Source: Membranipora membranacea
Taxonomy: Eukaryota; Bryozoa; Gymnolaemata; Cheilostomatida; Membraniporidae
Assembly (NCBI GenBank): GCA_914767715.1
Contig: OU612068.1
Location: forward strand, 34,596,001-34,660,000
DNA length: 64,000 nucleotides
Direction: 5' to 3'
Shown: positions 39,801-50,822 of the stretch, piece by piece
Layout: each line of letters begins with the position of its first letter
Position numbering within the stretch: the stretch's first letter is position 1
Translations under genes and position numbers: made by a program
Notes under the pieces: model-generated
The model's database searches: none
Seen by the model: only the letters and a program-made list of their open reading frames with translations
What the model was told of the DNA's origin: nothing

Positions 39801-40320
39801 AGAGCAGCATCTTGGGTTCGGTTGGAAATTCACAAGATCGACTTGCTCACTCTCTGCCGATGTCAAGTTGTTTAGTGAATTGAATCTTGTCTGATGGCAG
39901 TCCAAGGATGAGTCTAAGAAGGCTGTTACGTTTGGTAAGGCACAGTTCAGGCAGTGCCATGACGAGTTACCAAGGCTTAGGAAAATATCCTTTCTCATGC
40001 CCAGACATCTGCGGTGGTACCAGATGTCACAGGTAACACATGCGACAGCATCAGTCTTCACTTGTTTATAACAGTTACCACATGGGTATTTGGTTGGTCC
40101 TGGGTTTAGTTCGACATCTCCTGATAGTAGTAGGAGGATGGCGATCATAAGAAGACAGTGTGTTGGTTGTCTTTTAATTTTCCAGGTTTTTTGTTTGAAA
40201 ATCTGCGTCCAGATTAGTTCAAACCCTGTATTTTTGGTTGGGGCTTCATGATCATTATGTGTCAAACGCTCATGGTGTACCTTGATGATGTGTACCTTGA
40301 GTTGATGAGTCTAGTTGCTA
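36897..40320 (-). mobile_element. Decayed CR1/L2-like LINE: 2A motif, PHD finger, AP endonuclease, RT
   Basis: It reads 40265 to 36977 on the minus strand. First segment (39045-40265): a hydrophobic stretch ending in a 2A-like motif, then a C4HC3 PHD-type finger (C62, C65, C76, C79, H84, C87, C105, C108). The AP endonuclease follows (FQSINNK, ETWLN, GGDFNLPDICW, FSDHH). Later segments (38207-38704 and 36977-38206) carry reverse transcriptase: KAPGPDGL, YRPVSLTS, QHGFR, LDFSKAFDKV, GVPQGSVLGPLLF and FADD. The 3' end has a short repeated tail, complement of (TTTTAC)n, at 36897-36914. The copy is dead: a frameshift near 39045 and in-frame stops at 38873-38875, 38729-38731 and 38207-38209. No target duplication was recognised. 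Clade is by motif resemblance only. Confidence 0.92.
40095..40121 (-). other. 2A-like ribosome-skipping motif GDVELNPGP in the LINE
   Basis: Residues 49-57 of the LINE N-terminal ORF read GDVELNPGP, an exact fit to the D(V/I)ExNPG-P consensus, at which the ribosome omits one peptide bond. It directly follows a hydrophobic run (CLLMIAILLLLS) and precedes the PHD finger. 2A-like motifs at the N terminus of AP-endonuclease LINEs are known from several invertebrates. Activity here is inferred from sequence only. Confidence 0.88.
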
Positions 40321-41476
40321 GCGTCTGCTGTGACTTGAGAAACTGGTTTCTCGTATGTCATTTATCGTTCCCGGTCACCAACAATATGGGCAATTGAACA
40401 GCTTTTGAGGGCTATACACACGGGGGGGGGGGCAAGAAGAGGGCTCCCAGTGAGTAGGGTATTTTAGTCTTCAGCAGTACGGATGAAAAACGATCTCTGG
40501 TAGTCGAGGGTGTTTGACATAGGGATGAAGCACTGCTCCACATGTCTCCTAGCTGATGTAACTTGGATTAAGTTGTTGATGGCGCCTTAGATTTAGAGTC
40601 ATCATAGACTGATTTTGGTGTATTATTCTTACCCTGAGGGATGATATAAGCAAGGAGTTAGATTCATGATATAAGCTTCCTGTATCCAATTATATGATAT
40701 AGACTTCTATATGTGATGCCTGCTGGTAACAAGGATGATGATGAACAATCCGTTCAATATGTAAGGTAATGCATTGCTGCAGTGCAGGCGAAGTCAAACA
40801 CTTTGGTGCAAGGTAACATGTCTTGACAAATTCTTTCAAGACTGGCTAGTAGGTGTGCAACCCTGGAATACCTTTAACTGTGACTCTGTCACTGTCTTTG
40901 CTTTGTGGTTTTAAGGAATGAAAATTCTCTTCTCAATCCTGTTGGTGCTCTCAAAAACACACTGCTAAGGATATGTCGCCAGTTTCATTGCATACACCAA
41001 TGTGGAAGAAGGGACTTATCATTTCCTGGTTATTAGGGATGCATAGGCAATGCAATGACCCTCGATAAGAACCTAATTTGAGGGGATTTGATTGGGGTTG
41101 GATTTAGATCATGCTCTACCACCACAGTCATGTTCCAAGATCAGAGTAACTTTTGTCAAAAAAATCCCCAGGTCCTTCCTCAAGTTAGGGAAATCAGCTG
41201 TAAACCATTAACATATCCATTAGGCCTGTATGCAAATCACTGATAGCAAGGATAAAAGTCGGTGAGAGGGAGTGATGTGACTAAGGAAATCTCAAATTGT
41301 GTTGGGTGATTATTATTCTTACTTATATTTACTAACAAAAATTCTATGATCTTCTATTACAGACTGGCAAGCCCTAATAAGCAGCGAAGCTGCAACTCCA
41401 GGCTCGTATAACATTGTAATGTGAATATCTACACTGAATTAAACTCTCTACCACTTAATGAACTATCTCAGATCTC
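40321..41476. other. Upstream region of the Spinster gene
   Basis: This is intergenic sequence between the 5' side of the LINE and the Spinster start codon. A poly-G run lies at 40422-40432. CTTTCAAGACTGGCTAGTAGG near 40846 partly matches the hairpin arm at 36781-36794. No ORF or clear promoter motif is claimed. Confidence 0.4.
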
Positions 41477-43627
41477 ATGATGTCATCTCGACAGAATGGA
41501 GTTGAGCTCTCAGGACAAGTAAGCAGCGGTAGCAGCTCAGCTAACAGCACCAAAGACTTGATCTCAGACCGTGATAATGCATCATTACCTGATGTACATG
41601 TCACCACAGAAAGCGCTGGTCACTTTGACATGTCATATGCGCGTAGATACATTACTGTAGCTGTACTTACTCTTGTGAACCTACTCAACTACATGGATAG
41701 ATCTACAATTGCAGGTTTATATACTATTTTTAGTCTGTGCCAAGTTGAATATACTTGCTAGGTGCATGATGGCTGTGATAGTATTTCTCAATAGTACTCA
41801 AAGGGACTTGATCAATTTTACCTTACCCAGAATCTCCAGATATTTTGCAATGCCCTCAAACTTTATCCAGTATTTCAGTTTCCAGCTCGATGCTGATTTG
41901 TTAGACGGTTTTGGTACACTTGCTCTACTACAACTACTTCTAGCTATTATTTATTGTGTTAAATTGCAACAAATTATAGTTGTTATCCGTCCATATGCAA
42001 TTGTTCAGAATTGTATCGAAGGATTGTCCCATTAAAATTCCTGACCAACCACCTAGCATGGCCTGGTATATGACCTCAAATAGGCCTTAACTATACTCTA
42101 TATACAGGCCTACCTTACATGAAGACCTAAAGAAGGCCTAAAATATGCTCAGTATAATTATCATCTATAGGTTTTGTTACATGTCAAAATAAGATACTCT
42201 CGTTTCTCTCCTTCTACAATCTGATGTATTATTAATAAGACCTACAACAGGACAATCACTCTGATCACTCAATCTGGCCTGAACATTGTATTTTACAGGA
42301 GTTTTGGAGGATGTTCAGAAGTATTTTGATATTGAAGAGACGCTGGCAGGGCTAACTCAGATCATATTTGTGGTTGGATTTATGTTTACTGCTCCAGTAT
42401 TTGGATATATGGGAGATCGATATACCAGAAAATGGCTGATGGTTGGGGGTATCGCTCTCTGGAGTGCTGTAACTCTTGCTGGATCATTTGTCCCTAGAGA
42501 TGTATGTATAATGTGTGACACTACATCAGCTGTATGATATCGTATGTGATCTGTTTATGAGACTACTGTGTGAATCAGTAATACTTGGTGTGACACCAAT
42601 GTTTACAGATTTTCATTAGTTCCTTTTTCCCAACTATTGCTATTTAGGTATAGATAGAACAATGCATTATAGATTCAATTTCCTATAAGGATTAAAATCT
42701 TTACAAACAGACACTGAGATTGAGGTGCATGTGAGTGTGTGTGGAGCCAATTTTTCCGACAAATTTCCACTCATAATGTTCTTGCCCTGCCCATGCTGTT
42801 CTCTTATTTATACCTCACTGGGAGTAAACCAGGGTATGGCGCACAAGTCGCTCCTCCTAAAGGGATGCCCCAGTTGTCTTGTTAACGAGTTGATGATGAT
42901 AATATTACCAGATGTTCGGGCTGTTCGTGGGATTGAGAGGAGTAGTTGGGATTGGAGAGGCGAGTTATGTGACGATCGCTCCGTCGTTAATCTCTGATAT
43001 GTTCCTGAAGAGGCAGCGATCAGTGATGTTGATGATATTCTACTTCGCCATTCCAGTCGGCAGGTATGAACAGGTTCATGGTTTGATTTGCAGTGTTTAG
43101 CGCACATACAAGTATTTTAAATCACAGGACGTTGAAATTCCCTAAAAAATATTTATTCTATAGTATTGTAGAGCATGGATCGATCGCCTCGTGTGCTCTG
43201 TAGGTTCATCGCCTCATCTGATCGCCTCGTCTGCTCTGTAGGATCGCCTCATCTGCTCTGTAGGTTCAGAGCGTGGATCGCCTCATCTGCTCTGTAGGTT
43301 CATCGCCTCATCTGCTCTGTGGATTGCCTCATCTGCTCTGTAGGATCGCCTCATCTGCTCTGTGGATCGCCTCATCTGCTCTGTAGGTTCATCGCCTCAT
43401 CTGCTCTGTAGGTTCAGAGTGTGGATCGCCTCATCTGCTCTGTAGGTTCATCGCCTCATCTGCTCTGTAGGTTCATTTCCCCTGTTTAATCCCTTCATGT
43501 TTATCTTTAGTTCTATCCTTACTGATTTCAGCGGACTCGGTTATATAGTTGGAAGTGCTGTAGCTGAAGCACTTGGAGGCTGGGAGTGGGCTTTCAGGGT
43601 GAGTAACTGAATAGCAAATAAAGTGAA

Positions 43628-43661
<34 letters not shown>

Positions 43662-46600
43662 ATGAGAGTAATTTTTTATACCATAGAGACTGAATGTATC
43701 ATAACAGAACTAACTGTTATCTCTCAGCGCTACAGAACTAACTGTTATCTCTCAGCGCTCATAACAGAACTAACTGTTATCTCTCAGCGCTCATGAAATA
43801 ATGTTAGCAGTCCAACTTTGTCGCTTCATAAAAAGGGATTTTCTCTCCCTCTCACTGTTATTAGACACATCCCTCCTCGCTCCGATACCTGAGGAGATAA
43901 CTAGTGCTGCTTATTGTATTGTAGGTAACACCCGGTATCGGTATTCTGTGTGTTCTACTTATAATATTTGTGGCGAAGGATCCACCGAGAGGTATGGCTG
44001 AAAACAGTGTCAACACTCAGTCTAAAAGTTCAGTCAAAGAAGATATGCTTGCACTTCTCAAAACGTAAGTCATATAATAACAAGTTTCGATCATGCCTGA
44101 GCTAAAGGCTGATCACAAGAGTTATCACTAAAACAGTTGGTGTAACTGATTGGCCAATGATAATAGTCTAAATTGACAGGAAAAAGACAACTAGCAATGT
44201 ATGTAGTGTGTAATTATATTTTCATAGTTCAGTATTCAAGGTGTGACTGATGTTCGACTCGGGGATAATGTGTCCCCTCCCTTGAATATATGACTCCTAT
44301 ATTTATGTCAAGTGCTGTTACTGCATATGAAATAATTTGTACAAAATCTGGTAGAAGCATGCATAATATTGATTTCTTCTTCTCTTTATCAGTAAGACCT
44401 ATGTACTATCCACCTTTGGTAATGCAGCTGTGACATTCGTCTCAGGTGCTCTGGCTCTCTATGCTCCTAAGTTTATGTTCAAAGCCTACAGAGTGTCTGG
44501 AGACTATGACATAAGCTTCGCCACGTAAGTCTTAGTTCTTTACTGGTTGCTTCTTAGAATTTATATAACCTGCGGGATGAAAGTGTCACTGGCTCAAATA
44601 AAGGCAGATTCTGCGAGGGAGAAAAGCTGTATATATGCATTTGCTATCGTATTTATTTTTGTCAAATTGATTTTTTAAGTGGTAATCAAACTCAGCATAT
44701 TTTCTGTCAGAGAAATAACGAAGATTAAAAATCCAATTTAAATAGTCTGCCTGTTGGTAGAGATGATCTTCTCTTTCTGGCCTTTAGATGATTCTCTGCG
44801 TCTAGCCTGAGTTGTGGGCTGCATCAGTCTTATTTGAGGATAACTCCATCATGGTTAACCAGAAATCATAGATTGTATCTGCCTAAACTATGTTATTTTT
44901 TGTTTTACATTCATTCTCCTCATGAATTTATAGGCACTTTTGTTTGTCTGGCATCTGATTTAGGCTGTGGCCTTGATCTTCTCTAATCTGTTGTCAATAA
45001 GGTGATGCTAGTTGTTGATCATCCTACAATCATCTTATCTTAAATAGAGGATTGACTTACTTTATCAGAGATAAGGTAGTCGTAGTATGTGATTGATAAG
45101 GAAGTTGTTGGAACTTGGACTTGACTCAAGATGCTGATGATCAATCAGATTATCTCTCTATGTAGGCCTATGTGGCTATTTAGGTTTTATTCTATAGAGT
45201 AACATAAGATCAGGCGACCTATTTTCAGTCCAGGGATGACACTATCTTTTGGAGAGCCCTTGCAACGGCTACTGAGTGTAATATTGCATAACTGACTTTT
45301 TATCTGGTGACTTAAGTTTTCAATGGACAAGTTTTCTTTATCACAATTTGGGTGGCACAAATGTGGAAGGGTAGAAAATATGCCTACATGGTACCCTTGT
45401 GACTCGGTGGGTGTTCTTGTGCTTAGTATGATATATTATATTATGAGGAAACCAGGGTAGAGTTGAGATGAGATCGGAGATGCTCACTTGGCCTCGTTAT
45501 ATAATTATAGATTGGCAGTGTACTTGTTACAGATCTTCCTAGATACAGAAGTTCCTCATTTCAAACCAACAATCTTCTCTTATGCCTCCACTAAACCACA
45601 CATAACACATCACTAGTAGAACATTCTGTATGATTCAATCAGGGAAATAATCGAGTAAAACTCAAAATATTCTGAGTTTGGTGAAAATTTATGTTACTTA
45701 GTTATTGATATAGGGCCTTTAATGTAGAAATAACTCTCGTCTCATATACAATAATAATTTTACAGAGTATCCCTGTACACGGGTATAGTGACAGTAGCTG
45801 CAGGTATACTGGGTGTAGGTGCTGGTACTACGATCGCACAGCTCGTCAAAAAGAGACACGCTAACGGAGACGCCTTGGTCTGTGCTGCTGGACTAATCAT
45901 CTCTACTCCTTTCTTATTCGCCTCAATGGTCGTGTGTCAATTCAACATGCCTATCACATGGGTAAGTACACAGTCTCACTCATTGTCAGATAACGACTCA
46001 CTCATCTCAAACTGCCTTCTCCTGGCTGGCTCCAAAATAGATTTGACAATCTTGAGATAGTAAGTAATTTTCAACAGGGAGTGAACATTATATTGTCTAA
46101 AAAGCGACGAGTTGCTTATCCTCTGCTCCTGAAGGCTCAAGTTGCGTTATGTGTTGTTACAGTAAATGTAAGTTATGCCACCAGGCCAGTGCTTCTCATC
46201 CGTAAATTAAACATTAAGTAGCAGTGCTGAAATAATAAGCTGGCTGACAATCGTATAGTATGATATCATCTCAGTAAGATCAGGGTGGCAAAAAAGTCAG
46301 CGTGATTCTATTTTTTTATCACACACCGACCTTCATAAGATATCAGAGCTGTACTGACTGCAAAGTGGATGGATTAGTCCGAGATCTGAGCCTAATCAGG
46401 CCTATCAACTTGTCTGGGCTATCTTTATCCTGTCGCGTGACAAGCTGCCTTATTATTACCTTTGGTGAATTTTAGGCCTTGTGACTATTTTTACCGCCAT
46501 GTTAATAATCGACCATGGTACATTTTTATTTGCAGGTAGCCGTTTTGATAGGAGAGATTCTGGTGTTTATGAACTGGTCTCTTTGCGCAGACATGCTTTT

Positions 46601-49140
46601 AGTAAGTTATCAGATTCTGATTTAAATCTACAGTGATAGTTGAATAGAATTGACCTGGCTATGTCATCTGTACTGTATGTTGTCTTATACAGTGTATGAC
46701 AATACTCGGTTCACTTTAGCGTTACAGACTTTGCTTCCCATACTCCACTGATAATGATATCAGTATTAGTACCGGTAGTTGTAGTAGTATGGTGCCATAC
46801 AAACTTGATAGTATGACATAGACCTAATGATAATATCATTGAGTCTATGTGGTATGACTAATACTCAATGTGTGAAAATATGAATCAACATACATATTAG
46901 TATTATTATGTGATAATCTACACAAATTATAATCAGGACTTCTAAATGATCAAATCTATTAATCCCTGGACAGGCAAAAGTATGGTTAATTATTGTATTT
47001 ATCCCACTAATTTTAATTGGGTATATCCAGCAACAGTTTGACCATAGAAACTCACTACAAGGGCTCCCAGCAATGGGCCATGTATGGCCAACAACCCTAA
47101 CATGTACGTTATGTTGCATAGGGTGGCAATGGTGGAAGGGACTGAGCTATGGGACGAGAGAACACAACTCTGAGTAGTGAATAGCAGGCATGCTAATTAC
47201 CACCATCAACTCATACATTTTGTTGGGGATGGTGTGACGGCGTGTTCCAGTCCAGCCCCCAGCACCCTCCGGTGTATACCTCTTCTATTTCAAATATTTA
47301 GATTTATGCCTATGACAAAAGGCAACCTCTCTCTGATTTAACAATTTATGAAAATTTGATATCTGGGGACTGTACGGCATCACTATACAAATATTGTATT
47401 ACTTTGTCGTAGCAAAGCCTCCTCACCGAATTCTTAACATTCTTATAGCAAGCTGTCGGTTTCAGCAGTTGGGTATGGTATTATATCTATAAATAATTGA
47501 AGCTGTTTTATTTTGTAGTATACAGTGGCAGCTACACGGAGGTCTACAGCTCAAGCTATGCAGATATTTACCAGTCATGCTTTAGGCGACGCTGCCAGTC
47601 CGTTACTTATAGGGGTGGTCAGTTATCCTACATTATAGCTTTTCATTGGGCTCTCTCAAAATATATAACTTCAGGTAGTCTCGTAGTCATTCCTTGGACA
47701 GAAACTGTTTTGTTCGTTCTGTTTTAAGAGTTAGGGGTATTCATATTTTCTCGAGATGCAGTTTGGCCATTTATTCAAAGTGCCCTTATAGCATGAAGTA
47801 ATATACCTGTGATGTGATGTGTTGTAGATGGCAGATGAGATAAGAGCAGGTAAAGAGGACACATATCATGTGTTTAAATCTCTGCAGTACTCTCTCTATG
47901 TTACGCTGTTTGTGAGCCTTTTAGGAGGAGGCTGTTTTCTCATGTCATCACTCTTCTTAGTCAAAGATAAGAAAGCTGCTGATGATGTTAATAGAGGTAG
48001 GCCTGTTTACTCTGATAGACATCATCATTACGTTGTTTTCTGTTACAAGCTCGTGTTAATGTTGTCCACATACCAATCCAGCTATCGCTGTATAACAGTA
48101 GAACATAAATAAAGAAAAGGGAAGGAAGAAGAAGGTAGAAAACAACTGGTGGTGACATGACATGACATAACGAGAAGCTGCGAGCTGCTGCCGTGTATTC
48201 ACAAATCCAGTCCGTAACAGTTTGTGAATTTCTAGGCTGCAGCATGTAGATTCAAATTATAGCTTATCACAATTATCGTATCGCATATATATGAAACAGT
48301 TCACTGCTCAGGTTCACCTCCATTTTGTCATAGACAAAAATGTTCAGTTGTTTTGTGTCCAAAGGAGAGGAAGCAGAAATGGAAACCAAAATTAATGCCT
48401 CGGGCCATGAGTTGAAATTTTATGGCTCAAATGGCGAGGCATAATATTACCTCAGGTAAAACTGCTATAAAGTGATTGAGGGTTAAAGGTGATAGCAAAC
48501 AGTCTGATTGTTAAATAAATATTCTGATAAAAAGAGATGCGAGATTGTGTCGGCGTTTAATACTCCTGACAATCCTGATTTCTATCATATTTTTCGCAAT
48601 CGTGACTCAACCCGATTCAATTGTTCGTTGATGATAAAATTATCTAAATATCTAAAATATGATTACTCTATATGCTCTGTGATTTCAATTCATAAATGGA
48701 TTCGAGCAGGGAGTTTATATCCCAAACTCCCTGATTCGAGAATCATATCTACATAATTAATTTATTGACGGAGTTGCCCATCCATCAAACGTAGGAGGAC
48801 AACTCAGGAGGTGTCTATGTAGTTGATTAACACAGACTACGATTAGGAGATGTAATTTTACCTACGTGCTAATCAGGGACTTTGAAAACATACTGGTAAC
48901 CATTATGGATTGGAGCTCAGTACTGATATTACCATATCAATCTTCTATCAAAGTTTATTTACAGTTTATATCAATTATTATATTTTTGTGGTGATTTCAG
49001 GGATATCTAGAAGCGGCCTTGTACATCGTCGCCCAGCTCATTGTCTCCCCCTTGATGACATGGTGCCAATGTTAGGAGCTGAAGATTCAGATGATGACTT
49101 TATCCTTAATGATGACGACGATCCGATACTACCCACATGA
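41477..49140 (+). CDS. SPNS1: Spinster-family MFS lysolipid/sphingolipid transporter, 11 exons, 533 aa
   Basis: Spinster proteins are major-facilitator transporters. SPNS1 exports lysophospholipids from lysosomes and SPNS2 exports sphingosine-1-phosphate. Exons: 41477-41714, 42299-42501, 42912-43063, 43532-43598, 43925-44064, 44393-44524, 45766-45961, 46536-46601, 47519-47617, 47828-47996 and 49001-49140. All are GT-AG and phase-consistent, giving 533 aa against about 528 in human SPNS1. Landmarks: [12 protein letters not shown] at TM1, MFS motif [11 protein letters not shown] (residues 115-124), [16 protein letters not shown], and [17 protein letters not shown] across the exon 3-4 junction. 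Later come LLIGVMADEIR and an acidic tail ([15 protein letters not shown]). The intron 9 donor is GTCAGT. SPNS1 is favoured on overall likeness, but SPNS2/3 is not excluded. AATAAA motifs at 49549 and 49703 are candidate poly(A) signals. Confidence 0.92.
43170..43480. repeat. Minisatellite in Spinster intron 3
   Basis: The unit ATCGCCTCATCTGCTCTGTAGG, with variants adding TTC or TTCAGAGCGTGG, is repeated about a dozen times. Unit lengths alternate, so the array is a mixed higher-order minisatellite. Confidence 0.9.
43628..43797. repeat. ATT microsatellite and 3x ~35-bp repeat in Spinster intron 4
   Basis: An (ATT)n run lies at 43628-43659. It is followed at about 43700-43797 by three copies of a unit containing AGAACTAACTGTTATCTCTC and AGCGCT. 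Confidence 0.85.
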
Positions 49141-49890
49141 TTACCTGTATGAGGAAGGTTGGTGCTAAGTAGCTGATGTTTTGGTTCACTGCAGAGCCTC
49201 TGAGGATGCATCAAGGAATTTGGTCCATCCATCCAGTATTGCCAACACGCAGTCCAATACTGTTGGCTGCATCGTGTCAAGTCCTGTGCTTTACCTTCTT
49301 ACTGCATATTGGTGCTTCTTTCACTTAGATGGCCCATAAATAGAGGTATACTTTGTTAATTCCAGATTCGGTTATGTGCAGTTTCATTCGCATTCCAGGT
49401 TTTAAGAGTTTGGATTTAACTTTTATAGACTTTGCAAACAGAGCTACAGATATCGTTGTGGATGTGGTTCTAATCTATTTATTTTTTTGAGGTTCTATTG
49501 TAAAATTGTGTTCAAGAAATGATATTGTTAGCTACCGCGTACAGGGTTAATAAAAGAACAATTTAAAGTCGATTTACTCTTGCATTTTTAATTAATTATT
49601 TGATGCTTTTTTAAATATGAATTTTGTAGATAGAATTTTCTTATTTATTCAAATTCCTATCAATGACTTCAAGCTGTTGTTTTTACTTTTTGTAAAGCTA
49701 CAAATAAATGAAGTTTCTAGTGTTGTAAGATAGCAAAACAAGTACCCAATAACTCTCATCTGAACATTTGTTTTCCACGCTGTTGAGATGTAGCCAAATC
49801 TAGCTCTTTGTCCAGCAGTGTATCGTATGCAGATATTTGGCCCAGTCGGTTGGCATTTGAGATGTATCCTTATTATCCTAGATTAGGTAA

Positions 49891-50465
49891 TACACCTGTA
49901 ATTAGGTGAAGGTCAACTTGTTGCACCCATCCTCCAAAATAGAATGACTAGTATGCTGAAGACAAATCAGGACCCAGGCAAGTTGATAGTACTGCAGTCA
50001 GTAATATTGAGGCATGAAAATGTTGCCTGTTGTATTTGCAATTGAAATTTTGGTGTTTTGAGGATTTAAATAATTTTAGCAAAATCAATTTGGGGCGCTT
50101 TATGCAGACAAGTCAGTTGAGGCAAAATTAGCTGGAAAACCTGTAAGTATTGAAAGGAAAACGGTTGTCAAATTTTTTTGGCGCTCAATCAAACGGAGCA
50201 AGTGCATTTTTACAGGTTTTCCAGCTAATTTTGCCTCAACTGACTTGTCTGCATAAAGCGCCCCAAATTGATTTTGCTAAAATTATTTAAATCCTCAAAT
50301 CACCAAAATTTCAATTGCACATACAACAGGCAACATTTTCATGCCTCAATATTACTGACTGCAGTACTATCAACTTGCCTGGGTCCTGATTTGTCTTCAG
50401 CATACTAGTCATTCTATTTTGGAGGATGGGTGCAACAAGTTGACCTTCACCTAATTACAGGTGTA
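49891..50465. repeat. Foldback: near-identical 255-bp inverted arms around a 65-bp loop
   Basis: The left arm is 49891-50145 and the right arm 50211-50465, starting TACACCTGTAATTAGGTGAA and its complement. I noted only two clear mismatches between the arms (near 50036 and 50055 on the left). The loop 50146-50210 is unique. There is no ORF. It sits between the 3' end of the Spinster gene and the start of WWOX, 358 bp before the WWOX ATG. No transposon family or target duplication was recognised. Confidence 0.92.
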
Positions 50466-50822
50466 TGTCAGAGCAGAAGCAGACCATCGTTTTGAGTGGT
50501 CTGGTTAAAGAATTGAAAGAAGTTGAAGCAGGCTCTTGGAGGTGAGAAGTCAACATAATTTGCATGTAAAGCAATGGGGAAATAAATAGAGGTGTTGGAC
50601 CTTAGGGGTTGTTTTCCCTCCAAGTTTAGTTATTGGAAGTATTATCTGAGTCGCTACAATCAATTAATAGTTTTTCTTACAAATTCTCAAAGAAGCTGGG
50701 GCGGTATGAAGCCCACACCTAACATAGTTATGAACAGTGGTGGGTCAAATCCAAAGGTCAATTAATCAGAAACAGAAAAAGAGTCCCTTTTCCTTGGTTG
50801 TGATTACCAGTTGAAATTGGAG

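Noticed and set aside
42725-43107. Overlapping ORFs on both strands in the Spinster gene
   Set aside because: They are shadows of the exon at 42912-43063 in other frames.
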